Origin: Brachybacterium faecium DSM 4810 | GTDB lineage: Bacteria; Actinomycetota; Actinomycetes; Actinomycetales; Dermabacteraceae | DNA: 64,000 bases | Assembly (NCBI GenBank): GCA_000023405.1 | Contig: CP001643.1 | Location: 558,001-622,000 of the forward strand | Reading direction: 5' to 3' | Shown: positions 8,932-17,119 of the stretch, piece by piece | Layout: each line of letters starts with the position of its first letter | Position numbering within the stretch: position 1 is the stretch's first letter | Translations under genes and position numbers: made by a program | Notes under the pieces: generated by a model | The model's input: the letters and a program-made list of their open reading frames with translations, nothing else | What the model was told of the DNA's origin: nothing | Database searches by the model: none

Positions 8932-9594
8932 CTAAGGAAGTGCTTTTTCCCTGATTCCGCGCCGTGCGCGACGGTGGCTCGGTAGTCCGGGAAGCGGGTA
9001 TAGGTCGCCGCACACCGGGCACGGGACAGGCTTCGGCTGCGCGTAGTTCACGTGGTGCCGCAGGTTGTGCTGGTGGCGGAAGACTCGTGGCTCCTCGCAC
9101 TCCGGGAACTGGAACTCGCCTGTAGGTTCGAGAAGCGCCCCGTCGAGGATGGTCGTCCGGGGCGCCGAAGTACCAGAACTTGATCCTCTTTCGGTTCACG
9201 CCTTGTGACCCGAACAGGCCCTTCACGGCTCCCGCGTTGCCGCCGTCAGGGTCTATCTCCACCGTCCGGATGACGGACACGATCACGCGGCGCGGCGTCT
9301 CCTTGTCTTCCGCCAATAACGTCGTGGGAGTCAGAGAGGGACCGTTCGCGGCCTCCCGTCTTCAGTGCGTTCGGCAAGCTGGAGGTCGAACTGGTGCAGT
9401 TGTGCCTCTTCATCCCGAATCCGGTTCATGAGAGCCTGCATCTCCGTGGTGGGGGTGTCTGGGATGACTGCGCGCAGCGCATCGAAGCTCTCGCGGACGG
9501 TCGTCACCTGCTCCCGCAGCTGGTCAGCTTTGGCATTCGCCTGAGCTTCACCGAGAGGGTCGAGGCGCTGCACAGCGACCACGTCGCCGCGCAC
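8932..9594 (-). pseudogene. Degraded gene, possibly recombinase C-terminus with zinc-finger-like tail
   Basis: Three overlapping minus-strand reading frames join into one plausible protein only if two frameshifts are assumed. The first piece (9594-9331) is coiled-coil-like (ADQLREQVTTVRESFDALRA). The second contains PTTLLAEDKETPRRVIVSVI and then RTVEIDPDG and KRIKFWYFG, a pattern reminiscent of the end of large serine recombinases. The third has paired Cys and His (ECEEPRVFRHQHNLRHH and CPVCGDLYPLPGLPSH), zinc-finger-like, and stops at 8932. No full-length start is visible. The recombinase assignment is tentative. The interruption is seen directly and could be real decay or a sequencing error. 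Confidence 0.45.
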
Positions 9595-9703
9595 GGTCTC
9601 GTCGGGGATGCGGTGCGGAGGATCGCTCCCGAGGTGATCCGGGCGGCGGCGGGGCGCGCATAGCCGTCGCGGTCCGCTGGGCTGCCTCTGGCATGGTGGA
9701 GCG

Positions 9704-10333
9704 ATGCGGTCGATCTTCGTCGAACACCCCGTGCAGATGGCCTACACCCGCGGCGCAGCGGTGTGGGTGTTCGACGCTGACCTCTGGGGCGTGTGCGTGC
9801 AGGCTCAGACCGCGGAGCACGCGGTGGAGCGATGGGAGGACGCGCACGGCCCGAGCACGGTGGTCGAGACCCTGCACGGCGACGAGCAGGCCTTCGACCG
9901 CGACATCCACCCCGCCACGGACGCCGAGCTCGAGCGGACCCTCGCGCTCCTGGAGGAGCAGCGGGCCCGGGCCCTGAGACGCGTGGACGGGCTGTCTGCA
10001 GAAGCGCTCGACGCCGAGGATCCGGACCGGGAACTGCCGGGCTGGGCGCGCTGGCGCACCATCCGGGACATGCTCTGGCACATCTGCGACACCGAGTCCC
10101 GCTACTACCTGCCGATGACCGGCCTGCCCGCCCGAGAACGACACGCTGACCTGCGTACCGAGCTGGCAGCGTCCCAGCGTCACGTCCGCTCCGTCCTCCA
10201 CGGGATGCCCCGCACGCAGGTGCACCGAGAACGCGGCGAGGTGTGGACCGCGACCAAGCTGCTGCGGCGACTGGCCTGGCACGAACGAGGCGAGCTCGAC
10301 GCCATCGATGCGCTGCTGGCTGCGCGTCAGTAG
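9704..10333 (+). CDS. DinB-superfamily protein
   Basis: A 209-residue protein. The C-terminal two thirds look like a DinB four-helix bundle: metal-ligand histidines in DMLWHICDTESRYY and LLRRLAWHERGELDAI are spaced as in DinB/YfiT proteins. The first 60 residues (SIFVEHPVQMAYTRGAAVWV) are an extra domain often found fused to such proteins in actinobacteria. The start ATG follows GGTGGAGCG. Members include thiol-dependent transferases; the substrate here is unknown. Convergent with the esterase gene, 19 bases apart. Confidence 0.75.
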   Translation: MRSIFVEHPVQMAYTRGAAVWVFDADLWGVCVQAQTAEHAVERWEDAHGPSTVVETLHGDEQAFDRDIHPATDAELERTLALLEEQRARALRRVDGLSAEALDAEDPDRELPGWARWRTIRDMLWHICDTESRYYLPMTGLPARERHADLRTELAASQRHVRSVLHGMPRTQVHRERGEVWTATKLLRRLAWHERGELDAIDALLAARQ

Positions 10334-10352
10334 CCCGAGCCCCCGCTCCCTC

Positions 10353-11270
10353 TCAGCCCAGCGCCCCCGCCAGCCACGCCCGCGCCCGCCCCAGCAGCGC
10401 CTGCGCCGGCGCGCTCGTCCGCGCCCAGTTCTCGAAGCCGTGCGGCGCCCCGGGGACCACGTCGAGCTCCACCGGGACCCCGGCCTGCGCGAGCCGCCGC
10501 GCGTACTCGGTGTTCTCCTGCAGGAACAGCTCGATGTCGCCGACGGCGAGGTAGGTGGGCGGCAGGCCGGTGAGATCGGTGCGCCGGGCCGGGGCCGCAG
10601 AGGCCGGCACCTGTGCGGTGCCGCTCCGGCCAGGGAGGTACGCACCCCAGCCCACGCGGTTCGCCCGGTTGTTCCACACCCAGTGGTCGAGCGCGTCGAG
10701 CGATGCGTCGGCAGCGGTGCGGTCATCGAGCATGGGCGCGAAGAGCCACTGCGCGCATGGCTGCGTCCCGTCCTCGTCGTGCAGGCGCTGGACCAGCCCC
10801 GCGGCGAGGCCTCCGCCGGCGCTCTCACCGCCGATCGCGATCCTGTCCGCGGCGATGCGGAGCTCCGCGGTGTGCGCGAGCATCCACTGCCACGCGGCAT
10901 GCACGTCCTCGTGCGCGGCGGGGAAGGGGTGCTCGGGGGCGAAGCGGTAGTTCGCCGAGACGATCACGATCCCGAGCTCGCGCGCGGTCCGGGCGCACAG
11001 CGCCTCGTCCTGTCGGGCATCCCCGAACAGCAGCCCGCCGCCGTGGATCCACAGCAGGGCGGCGTCGGAGTGACGGACCCTCGGCCAGTAGATCCGCAGC
11101 CGCATCCCGTCTGCCCGCACGGTCCTCACCGCGACGGAGCCCGTGCGGGGCACGGGCATGAGCCGGGTGGCGATCCGCAGGGCGGTGCGCGTCAGCGGCC
11201 GGGAGAGGTCCGGCACCGGCAGCCTCTGGGTCGCTGTGCGCAGCGCGGGGTCGACCTGCTCGATGTCCAT
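10353..11270 (-). CDS. Alpha/beta hydrolase, HSL-type esterase/lipase
   Basis: A 305-residue esterase of the hormone-sensitive-lipase group. The oxyanion motif HGGG is in LLWIHGGGLLFGDA, the nucleophile elbow GESAGGG is in AIGGESAGGGLAAGL, and Asp (AVGDIELF) and His (PGAPHGFENW) complete the triad. It has no signal peptide and is probably cytoplasmic. Natural substrate unknown. It is followed on the same strand only by convergent DinB, so it is the last gene of its unit. Forty bases separate it from the helicase upstream, so the two may share a transcript. Confidence 0.9.
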   Translation of the reverse strand: MDIEQVDPALRTATQRLPVPDLSRPLTRTALRIATRLMPVPRTGSVAVRTVRADGMRLRIYWPRVRHSDAALLWIHGGGLLFGDARQDEALCARTARELGIVIVSANYRFAPEHPFPAAHEDVHAAWQWMLAHTAELRIAADRIAIGGESAGGGLAAGLVQRLHDEDGTQPCAQWLFAPMLDDRTAADASLDALDHWVWNNRANRVGWGAYLPGRSGTAQVPASAAPARRTDLTGLPPTYLAVGDIELFLQENTEYARRLAQAGVPVELDVVPGAPHGFENWARTSAPAQALLGRARAWLAGALG

Positions 11271-11310
11271 CCGCCCATCCTTCCTCAGCGCGCTGTGCTG
11301 CGGCCGATCA

Positions 11311-13044
11311 TCAGGCGTCGGCCCCGGTGAGGGAGGCGGCCGGCAGCCAGTCGGCGCCGAGCAGCTGGGCCACGTCGGTGAGGCCCGCGGTGTCGCCTCC
11401 CACGGTGTCGGAGGCGGCGGCGATCCGCTCCACCATCACCTTGCTCACCTGCTCCTCGACGGTGCCGTGGGCGTAGGCGATGTGCCAGGGGGAGACCTGG
11501 TGGTCGCGGTGCGTGCGGCCGGTGACCTGCCGGCCGGCGATTCCCGAGAAGCGGGCTTGGTGGAAGAGGCCCATGCGCGGTGCGGTGCTCGCCTGGCGCC
11601 CGCCGGGGAGGGTCTCGCCGGCGTGCAGGCTGATCGAGGCGACCGTGGTGAACACGCACACCTTCGCCTGCCCGGTCTGGAACTTCAGCCGCTCGGCCTC
11701 GACGTCGAACCGGTCCTGGCCGTAGATCGTGGCGACCTCGAGCCCCGAATCGCGCAGCCGCTCGGTGATCGGATCGGCGGCGGTGCCGACGAACTCGACC
11801 GAGCACGCCACCTGCCGCTCGGCCTCGACCTGCTGCGCGATCCAGGCGACCGTGGAGTCCACGCGGATCAGCCCGGCCTTCTGCCGGAAGCGCAGCAGCG
11901 CCGCGCGGCCCTTGGCGGTGTTGCGGCCCCGCCGGGCGATGTCCATCTCGCGGCAGAACTCTCCCCACTCGGCCTCGTACGCGTCCCGCTCCGCGGGGGT
12001 GAGCGTCACCGGCATCCCGGAGATCGGCACCGGCCCCCATGGCGCGGCACGGTGCAGCATCGCGGTGGGCTGTGCGTCCTCGAGCCAGCCGCGCACCCGT
12101 GCCAGATCCTCCGCCCGACGGGTGGCGTCGGTGGTCCAGGTGGCGCCGTAGCGCCCGCGCTCCAGGGAGATCCCGTGGCGTTCGAGGGCGGTGGCGAAAT
12201 CGGTGCCGGGCTCCTTCACCGAGGTCCACTCCGCCATCGGCTCGCCGTGCACCTGCGCGTAGGCGGGGGCGAGGTAGGGCAGCTCGAGCGGGGTGTGGCC
12301 GGGCGTGGCCGTGGTCGCGATGACGAACGGCGCCTTGTCGTGCGGGCGGGAGTGCCCCGAGATCCGCGCCCACAGCTTCCACCGCTTCGTGGTGGTCCGT
12401 CGCAGCGCGTGGGCCTCGTCCGCGATGATCACGTCCCACGCGTGCTCCGCGACCTTCTCCAGGCGGTCCCAGGTGATCACCACCCATTCCAGGTCGCCGT
12501 CGCCGAGCGCGGTGATGGTGCGGCACCAGTGCCCGATCGTGATCGCCGCCGGCCGGTCGGCGACCACGAGCACTCGCCGCGCGCCGCGGACGTCGCCCAC
12601 CGCGGTCGCGCCGAGAACAGCGGAGATCGTCTTGCCGACGCCCGGCTCGTCGGCGAGCAGGAACTGCCGCCCTCCGGCCAGGGCGCGTTCCGCGATCGCG
12701 TCGGCCGCCTCGAACTGGTTCTTGCGCGGCTCGAGATGCTCGGCCGGTGCGGGGTTCGGCGCAGGGCTCTCGGGATTCAGGGTGTTCTCGAGGAACCGGC
12801 CGAGGGTGTGCGGTCCGGGAGCGTAGGGCGCGAGATGCGCGGGCAGGCTGCGGCCGACGAACAGGTGCATCTTCACGGCCGGATGCCACGAGGCGCCCTC
12901 GACCTGGGTCCCGTAGGGGACGTCGAGCACCCACAGCCGCTCGCCCGGGCCGACGAACGGCAGCGGCCGCTGCGACTGCGCGCCACCCTTGCGGCGCGGG
13001 GATCTGCGGCGTCGGCGGGTGGGGGAGCGGCGGGAGGTGGGCAC
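11311..13044 (-). CDS. SNF2-type DEAD/DEAH-box helicase with DUF5710-like N-terminus
   Basis: A 577-residue superfamily 2 ATPase. Walker A is LLADEPGVGKT and motif II is IIADEAHALR; the C-terminal helicase half ends with TGRTHRDHQVSPWHIAYAHG, where motif VI reads TGRTHR. The N-terminus is strongly basic (RRRRRSPRRKGG), followed by LWVLDVPYGTQVEGASWHP, which resembles DUF5710 modules (LDVPY...GA.WDP) found in DNA-processing proteins. The closest-looking proteins are SMARCAL1-like annealing helicases, but I cannot assign a pathway. No nuclease or methylase partner is adjacent. Transcribed away from araC. Confidence 0.82.
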   Translation of the reverse strand: MPTSRRSPTRRRRRSPRRKGGAQSQRPLPFVGPGERLWVLDVPYGTQVEGASWHPAVKMHLFVGRSLPAHLAPYAPGPHTLGRFLENTLNPESPAPNPAPAEHLEPRKNQFEAADAIAERALAGGRQFLLADEPGVGKTISAVLGATAVGDVRGARRVLVVADRPAAITIGHWCRTITALGDGDLEWVVITWDRLEKVAEHAWDVIIADEAHALRRTTTKRWKLWARISGHSRPHDKAPFVIATTATPGHTPLELPYLAPAYAQVHGEPMAEWTSVKEPGTDFATALERHGISLERGRYGATWTTDATRRAEDLARVRGWLEDAQPTAMLHRAAPWGPVPISGMPVTLTPAERDAYEAEWGEFCREMDIARRGRNTAKGRAALLRFRQKAGLIRVDSTVAWIAQQVEAERQVACSVEFVGTAADPITERLRDSGLEVATIYGQDRFDVEAERLKFQTGQAKVCVFTTVASISLHAGETLPGGRQASTAPRMGLFHQARFSGIAGRQVTGRTHRDHQVSPWHIAYAHGTVEEQVSKVMVERIAAASDTVGGDTAGLTDVAQLLGADWLPAASLTGADA

Positions 13045-13136
13045 CCGGCGACCTTACCGGGGCCGCGCGAGTCCCAGCGCCTCCCCGGCGAGGCGCGGGT
13101 AGTCCTCGAGGGACGACGGCTCTCGCCGAGCACTCC

Positions 13137-14039
13137 TCACCGCCGCTGCCGCCGATACTCCCGCGGCGTCATCCCGCACGCTGCGCTCACATGCTCGTAG
13201 AAGCTGCTCAGGGACCCGAACCCGGCCTCCTCGGCGATCTCGGTGACCTTCAGCGAGGTGGTCAGCAGCAGCCGCTGCGCCTCGGCGACCCGGCACATGG
13301 TCACGTAGTCGCCGAGGGTCACCCCGGCGGTGCGGCGGAACACCGTCATCGCGTGCGAGGGGGCCAGGTGCACGGAGGCGGCGATGTCCGCGACGGTGAC
13401 GGGGGAGCGGTGGTGGTCCCGCACGTACTGCGCCATGGTGCTGACCTGCCGCAGCCGGGCGGCAGGCACGGAGCCGCCGCCGTCCGACGGTGCTTCGGGA
13501 TTCGCGCGGGAGGAGGCGCGCAGCACTCGGCGCATCGCCGCCTGGATCTCGAGCAGCGCGATCTCGGTGCTCTCGTCATCGCCACGGCTCGACCCGTCGG
13601 CCCCGCCGGCCGCACCGGTGCCGCCACCGGGCTCGGCCCCGCCCACCTCCTCGCCCCAGCGCTCGGCCATGTGGGCGATGCGCCGGGCGAGGTCCGGGGC
13701 GTGGGTGATGAGCGGCTGGGCGCTGAGCAGGGGAGCGGTCTGCGCCTCCGGCAGCCCCCAGGCCAGGAACATGCTGAACGGCACGTGCAACCAGCACATG
13801 TCCCCGGTGCGGGAGTCGACGAGGCCGTGGGGCTGCGCGGCCCAGAACACGGCGATCTCGCCCTCACGGATCGTCAGCGGCTGCCCGCCGAAGAGGTAGT
13901 GCAGCTGCCCGTCGAGCACCAGATTGATCTCGACGTCGTCGTGCCGATGCATCGAGAACATCGGCGGCGGGGCGCCGCGGCGGATCCACAGCCCCGGCGG
14001 CATGTCCTCCACCGCGTCGCTGAGCGGCCACTGCGTCAT
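13137..14039 (-). CDS. AraC-family regulator
   Basis: A 300-residue regulator. The N-terminal cupin has metal/sugar-pocket residues MHRHDDVEINLVLDGQLHYL, and the C-terminal AraC domain has two helix-turn-helices (TVADIAASVHLAPSHAMTVF and KVTEIAEEAGFGSLSSFYEH). The start MTQWPLSD is preferred; an upstream start 33 bases earlier adds a cysteine-rich stretch with no ribosome site. It is divergent from the GH4 alpha-galactosidase across 104 bases, the arrangement of melR/melA-type pairs, so it probably activates that gene in response to an alpha-galactoside (inference). Confidence 0.9.
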   Translation of the reverse strand: MTQWPLSDAVEDMPPGLWIRRGAPPPMFSMHRHDDVEINLVLDGQLHYLFGGQPLTIREGEIAVFWAAQPHGLVDSRTGDMCWLHVPFSMFLAWGLPEAQTAPLLSAQPLITHAPDLARRIAHMAERWGEEVGGAEPGGGTGAAGGADGSSRGDDESTEIALLEIQAAMRRVLRASSRANPEAPSDGGGSVPAARLRQVSTMAQYVRDHHRSPVTVADIAASVHLAPSHAMTVFRRTAGVTLGDYVTMCRVAEAQRLLLTTSLKVTEIAEEAGFGSLSSFYEHVSAACGMTPREYRRQRR

Positions 14040-14106
14040 CGACCCAGCGTAGACCGCGCAGCACCCCGGCAACCGTAGGATCCTGGAACTTTCGCCAATG
14101 ATTCCG

Positions 14107-14137
14107 GGAGATCTCCGCCGTTGTGCGCTCCTAGCGT
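14107..14137 (+). promoter_or_regulatory. Putative leaderless promoter and palindrome for the GH4 gene
   Basis: A -10-like TAGCGT (14132-14137) lies six bases before the GH4 ATG, the spacing expected if transcription begins at the start codon. The 10-base palindrome GGAGATCTCC (14107-14116) lies where a -35/activator site would be; no good -35 is present, consistent with activator-dependent expression. GGAGCC next to the ATG is too close to act as a normal ribosome site. Confidence 0.4.
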
Positions 14138-14143
14138 GGAGCC

Positions 14144-15532
14144 ATGACGACGACGCATCTGAAGAACCCCAAGATCACGATCATCGGCGCCGGCGGGTTC
14201 GTGTTCCCCTTCCGCCTCATCGGCGACATCCTCTCCTTCCCCGCCCTCAGGGACTCGGCCCTCACCCTGATGGACATCGACCCGGACAAGCTCGGCCCGG
14301 TCGCGAGCGCAACCCGCGAGCTCGTCGCCCACCACGGCTTCGGAGCGACGGTCGAGGAGACCACCGACCGCCGCGCGGCGCTGGACGGCGCGGACATCGT
14401 GATCATCACCTTCCAGGTGGGCGGGGTGGAGTCCTACCGGCACGACGTGGAGATCCCGCGCAAGTACGGGATCGACCAGACCGTGGGCGACACCGTGGGG
14501 CCCGGCGGCGTGTTCCGCTTCCTGCGCTCGGTGCCCGCCTATGACGAGATCGCGGCCGACGCCCTCGAGGTGTGCCCGGAGGCCACCTTCATCAACTACG
14601 CCAACCCCATGGCGATGGCCACCGCGTACCTGAACGCGAAGGGGCTGCGCACCGTGGGGCTGTGCCACAGCGTGCAGGGCACCACCCGCATGCTCGCCCG
14701 CACCCTCGGCGTCCCCTACGAGGAGGTCTCCTACCGCTGCGCCGGCATCAACCACCAGGCCTGGATCCTCGAGTTCATGCACGGCCAGCAGGACCTCTAC
14801 CCGCAGATGCGTGAGGTGATGGCCGCGACGCACCAGCGCGGTCGCGGCGCCGCGAACCTCGCCGGCGACGACGGCGACCACTCCGAGGTGGCCGACGGCG
14901 CGAACGTGTACGAGGGCGGCAACGAGCAGGTGCGCACCTCCATCATGAACGCCTTCGGCTACTTCCAGACCGAATCCAGCCACCACGCCTCGGAGTACCT
15001 GCCCTACTTCCGCAAGAACCCGCAGCTCGTGGAGGAGTTCATCCCCGAGCGATGGGACTACTACGAGATCTGCGTGTCCCACGACGACCAGGGCGACATC
15101 GACGCCCAGCTCGAGAGGCTCAAGACAGAGCTCGCCCCGAGCGTCGAGTACGGCGCGCAGATCGCGAACTCGATCGTCAGCGGCACCCCCAGCGTGGTGC
15201 ACGGCAACGTGCCCAACGCCGGCGCCCTCATCACGAACCTGCCGGACGACGCCTGTGTGGAGGTGCCCTGCCTGGTCGACGCCCGCGGCGTGCAGCCCAC
15301 CGCCATCGGTGACCTCCCGCCGCAGCTCGCCGCGCTGAACCGCACCAACGTCAACGTGCAGACCCTCGCCGTGCGGGCAGCGCTCGAGGGCGAGGTGGAG
15401 AACGTGCACCACGCCGTGGCGCTCGACCCGCTGACCGCCGCCCTGCTCACCCTCGAGGACGCCCGGGCGATGACCGACGAGCTGCTCGCCGCGCACGCGG
15501 ACGGGCTGCCGGAGGCGCTGCGCATGGGCTGA
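14144..15532 (+). CDS. melA: GH4 family alpha-galactosidase (MelA-like)
   Basis: A 462-residue NAD+ and Mn2+ dependent glycosidase of family 4. The Rossmann motif is ITIIGAGGFVFPF. The metal-binding Cys and His lie in GLCHSVQGTTR and CAGINHQAWILEF. NYANPM and DQTVGDTVGPGGVFR are standard for the MelA subgroup. Mechanism known for the family: hydride abstraction at C3, then elimination/addition. Cytoplasmic. No dedicated transporter is adjacent, so melibiose/raffinose-type sugars must enter through another system. Paired with the divergent AraC regulator. The symbol is given by family resemblance; alpha-glucuronidases are the main alternative in GH4. Confidence 0.88.
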   Translation: MTTTHLKNPKITIIGAGGFVFPFRLIGDILSFPALRDSALTLMDIDPDKLGPVASATRELVAHHGFGATVEETTDRRAALDGADIVIITFQVGGVESYRHDVEIPRKYGIDQTVGDTVGPGGVFRFLRSVPAYDEIAADALEVCPEATFINYANPMAMATAYLNAKGLRTVGLCHSVQGTTRMLARTLGVPYEEVSYRCAGINHQAWILEFMHGQQDLYPQMREVMAATHQRGRGAANLAGDDGDHSEVADGANVYEGGNEQVRTSIMNAFGYFQTESSHHASEYLPYFRKNPQLVEEFIPERWDYYEICVSHDDQGDIDAQLERLKTELAPSVEYGAQIANSIVSGTPSVVHGNVPNAGALITNLPDDACVEVPCLVDARGVQPTAIGDLPPQLAALNRTNVNVQTLAVRAALEGEVENVHHAVALDPLTAALLTLEDARAMTDELLAAHADGLPEALRMG

Positions 15533-15726
15533 CGTGGATGGTCCGAACCTGCCTCAGCCCCCGGCCGGTGTGTGCGAGTCCCGTGCGTGCAAGCGCTTCG
15601 AAGAACATGCGCTCAGAGTTTGGGTCTCAGCCTCGGGCGCTCGTCGTCGAGGTGTTCGAAGGGCGGGCCACGATGGGTGACGGTGCAGCTGAGCTGGAAG
15701 AACGGGGCTGGTCCAGATGCAGTTGG

Positions 15727-16608
15727 TCATGACGACGGCGGGACGCGCACGACCGCGACGGCCATGGCCCGGGAGATGACCGCGGTGGTCACCGAGCCGA
15801 GCGCGACCTCGGCCACGCTCGCGCGTCCGCGACTCCCGACGACGATCAGACTCTCTGCCCCCGCTGCGGTCAGGAGAGCGTCGGCCGGGCGCGCATCTGG
15901 ATACTGTGCCTCCGCGTGGATCTCGTGCTCGGCAGCAAGGTGAGTCACGAGATCGGTGAGCTGCTGCCGGTCCTGCTCCGCACGGTCGAGGTTCTCGGCG
16001 GCGGCCAGATCGGACCGGAGCGTCGTGCGGAACTGCCGTACCGCCGCAACGACCACCACGCCGACACCGCGGCGACGGGCCTCCTCGAACGCGAAGCGCA
16101 AGACCTCGACAGCCGGGTCAGCCGGATCGGCTCCCACCACGACCGGACCGGGCATCTCCGTGGGGGCCTCCTCACGAACAACCATCACGGGTCCCGCGGC
16201 GTGGGCGGCCACCTTCTGCGAGACGGCTCCCAGGAGCCGCCCGGCAAGAGGCCCGAGCCCACGCGCCCCGACGATGACCAGGCCCGCCCGGTGCGACGCC
16301 TCGATGAGAACGGCCGATGCGTCACCGGTCGTCAGCTCGCCCCTGACCTGGACGTCCGCGAACTGCGCGCGGACACGGGCCAGCTCCTTCGTCACCAGTT
16401 TCTCGCCCAGGGTCAACAGTTCCCGCTCCGACACCGGCTGTACGCCCGGGAACCCCATGCCTGCCCACTCGGCGACGTAGACGATCAGCGCGGGGACGCC
16501 ACGCTGGGCGGCCTCTGCAGCCGCCCACTCGACTGCCCGTCGCGACGATGCGGACCCGTCGGTTCCGACGACGACCGCACCCACCGGAACATTGAATTTC
16601 ATGACCAT
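15727..16608 (-). CDS. Universal stress protein with two tandem UspA domains
   Basis: A 293-residue protein made of two UspA domains. Both contain the ATP-binding signature: GARGLGPLAGRLLGAVSQKV around residues 120-140 and GSRGRASVAEVALGSVTTAV near the end. The first domain opens VVVGTDGSASSRRAVEWA. Two-domain ATP-binding Usps of this kind are common in actinobacteria under redox or hypoxia control. The start MVMKFN has AGAAGGG seven bases upstream; a second ATG is two codons later. Monocistronic; a TATAGG at 16754-16759 on this strand may be its -10, but this is weak. Confidence 0.92.
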   Translation of the reverse strand: MVMKFNVPVGAVVVGTDGSASSRRAVEWAAAEAAQRGVPALIVYVAEWAGMGFPGVQPVSERELLTLGEKLVTKELARVRAQFADVQVRGELTTGDASAVLIEASHRAGLVIVGARGLGPLAGRLLGAVSQKVAAHAAGPVMVVREEAPTEMPGPVVVGADPADPAVEVLRFAFEEARRRGVGVVVVAAVRQFRTTLRSDLAAAENLDRAEQDRQQLTDLVTHLAAEHEIHAEAQYPDARPADALLTAAGAESLIVVGSRGRASVAEVALGSVTTAVISRAMAVAVVRVPPSS

Positions 16609-17119
16609 GACGCCCTTCTCTCCGTGCCGAGCGTGTCGGACCAGTCGCCCGGCAGCACACCGAGCTCATCGCTGTGCCGGGACAGCTCGAGCAGAGCCTC
16701 GTCGTCACGCTGTTCACGGCTCGGCATTCCCCGGCCCATTTCCCGTACGAATTCCTATACGAACTGTTCTTCATCACGATGATGAACCGCCCTTGTTGCG
16801 ATGAAGGGCACGGTCATCGGATTCGATGGAGATGCCTGTGTATTCTTGGCGGCGCAACGCCTCTCTTCGCGCCTCTCTTCGAGGTCTGCGCATCCAGCAT
16901 AGGCCACATTCGCGCGCAGGCGGGGGCCGTTGTGCCGTCTGTCGAGGTCGTCGCAAGGATCGCGCATTCCGAGTGCTCATGGTGACCGCCGTGGAAAATA
17001 TTCGTTTCCGCGAAGCTGGTAATGCGTCAGCCCTGCGGGCGACTTCTACTTCGTGGGAGGGCGGGCGTATTGCACCCGACGATTTCTTTGCCTGCCGCTC
17101 ACTCGTCTGGCCGCTCACC
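16609..17119. other. 511-base intergenic region without a supportable gene
   Basis: It lies between the universal stress protein start and the end of the phosphoesterase operon. Base composition drops around 16,985-17,100 (for example GGAAAATATTCGTTTCC). A perfect tandem 12-mer CGCCTCTCTTCG occurs twice at 16858-16881. Open frames here lack ribosome sites and coding character. It probably holds the stress-protein promoter and the operon terminator, neither clear. Confidence 0.6.

Noticed and set aside
11143..13200. A plus-strand open frame of nearly 700 codons opposite the helicase
   Set aside because: No motif or ribosome site, and composition typical of antisense frames; the minus-strand helicase motifs are unambiguous.
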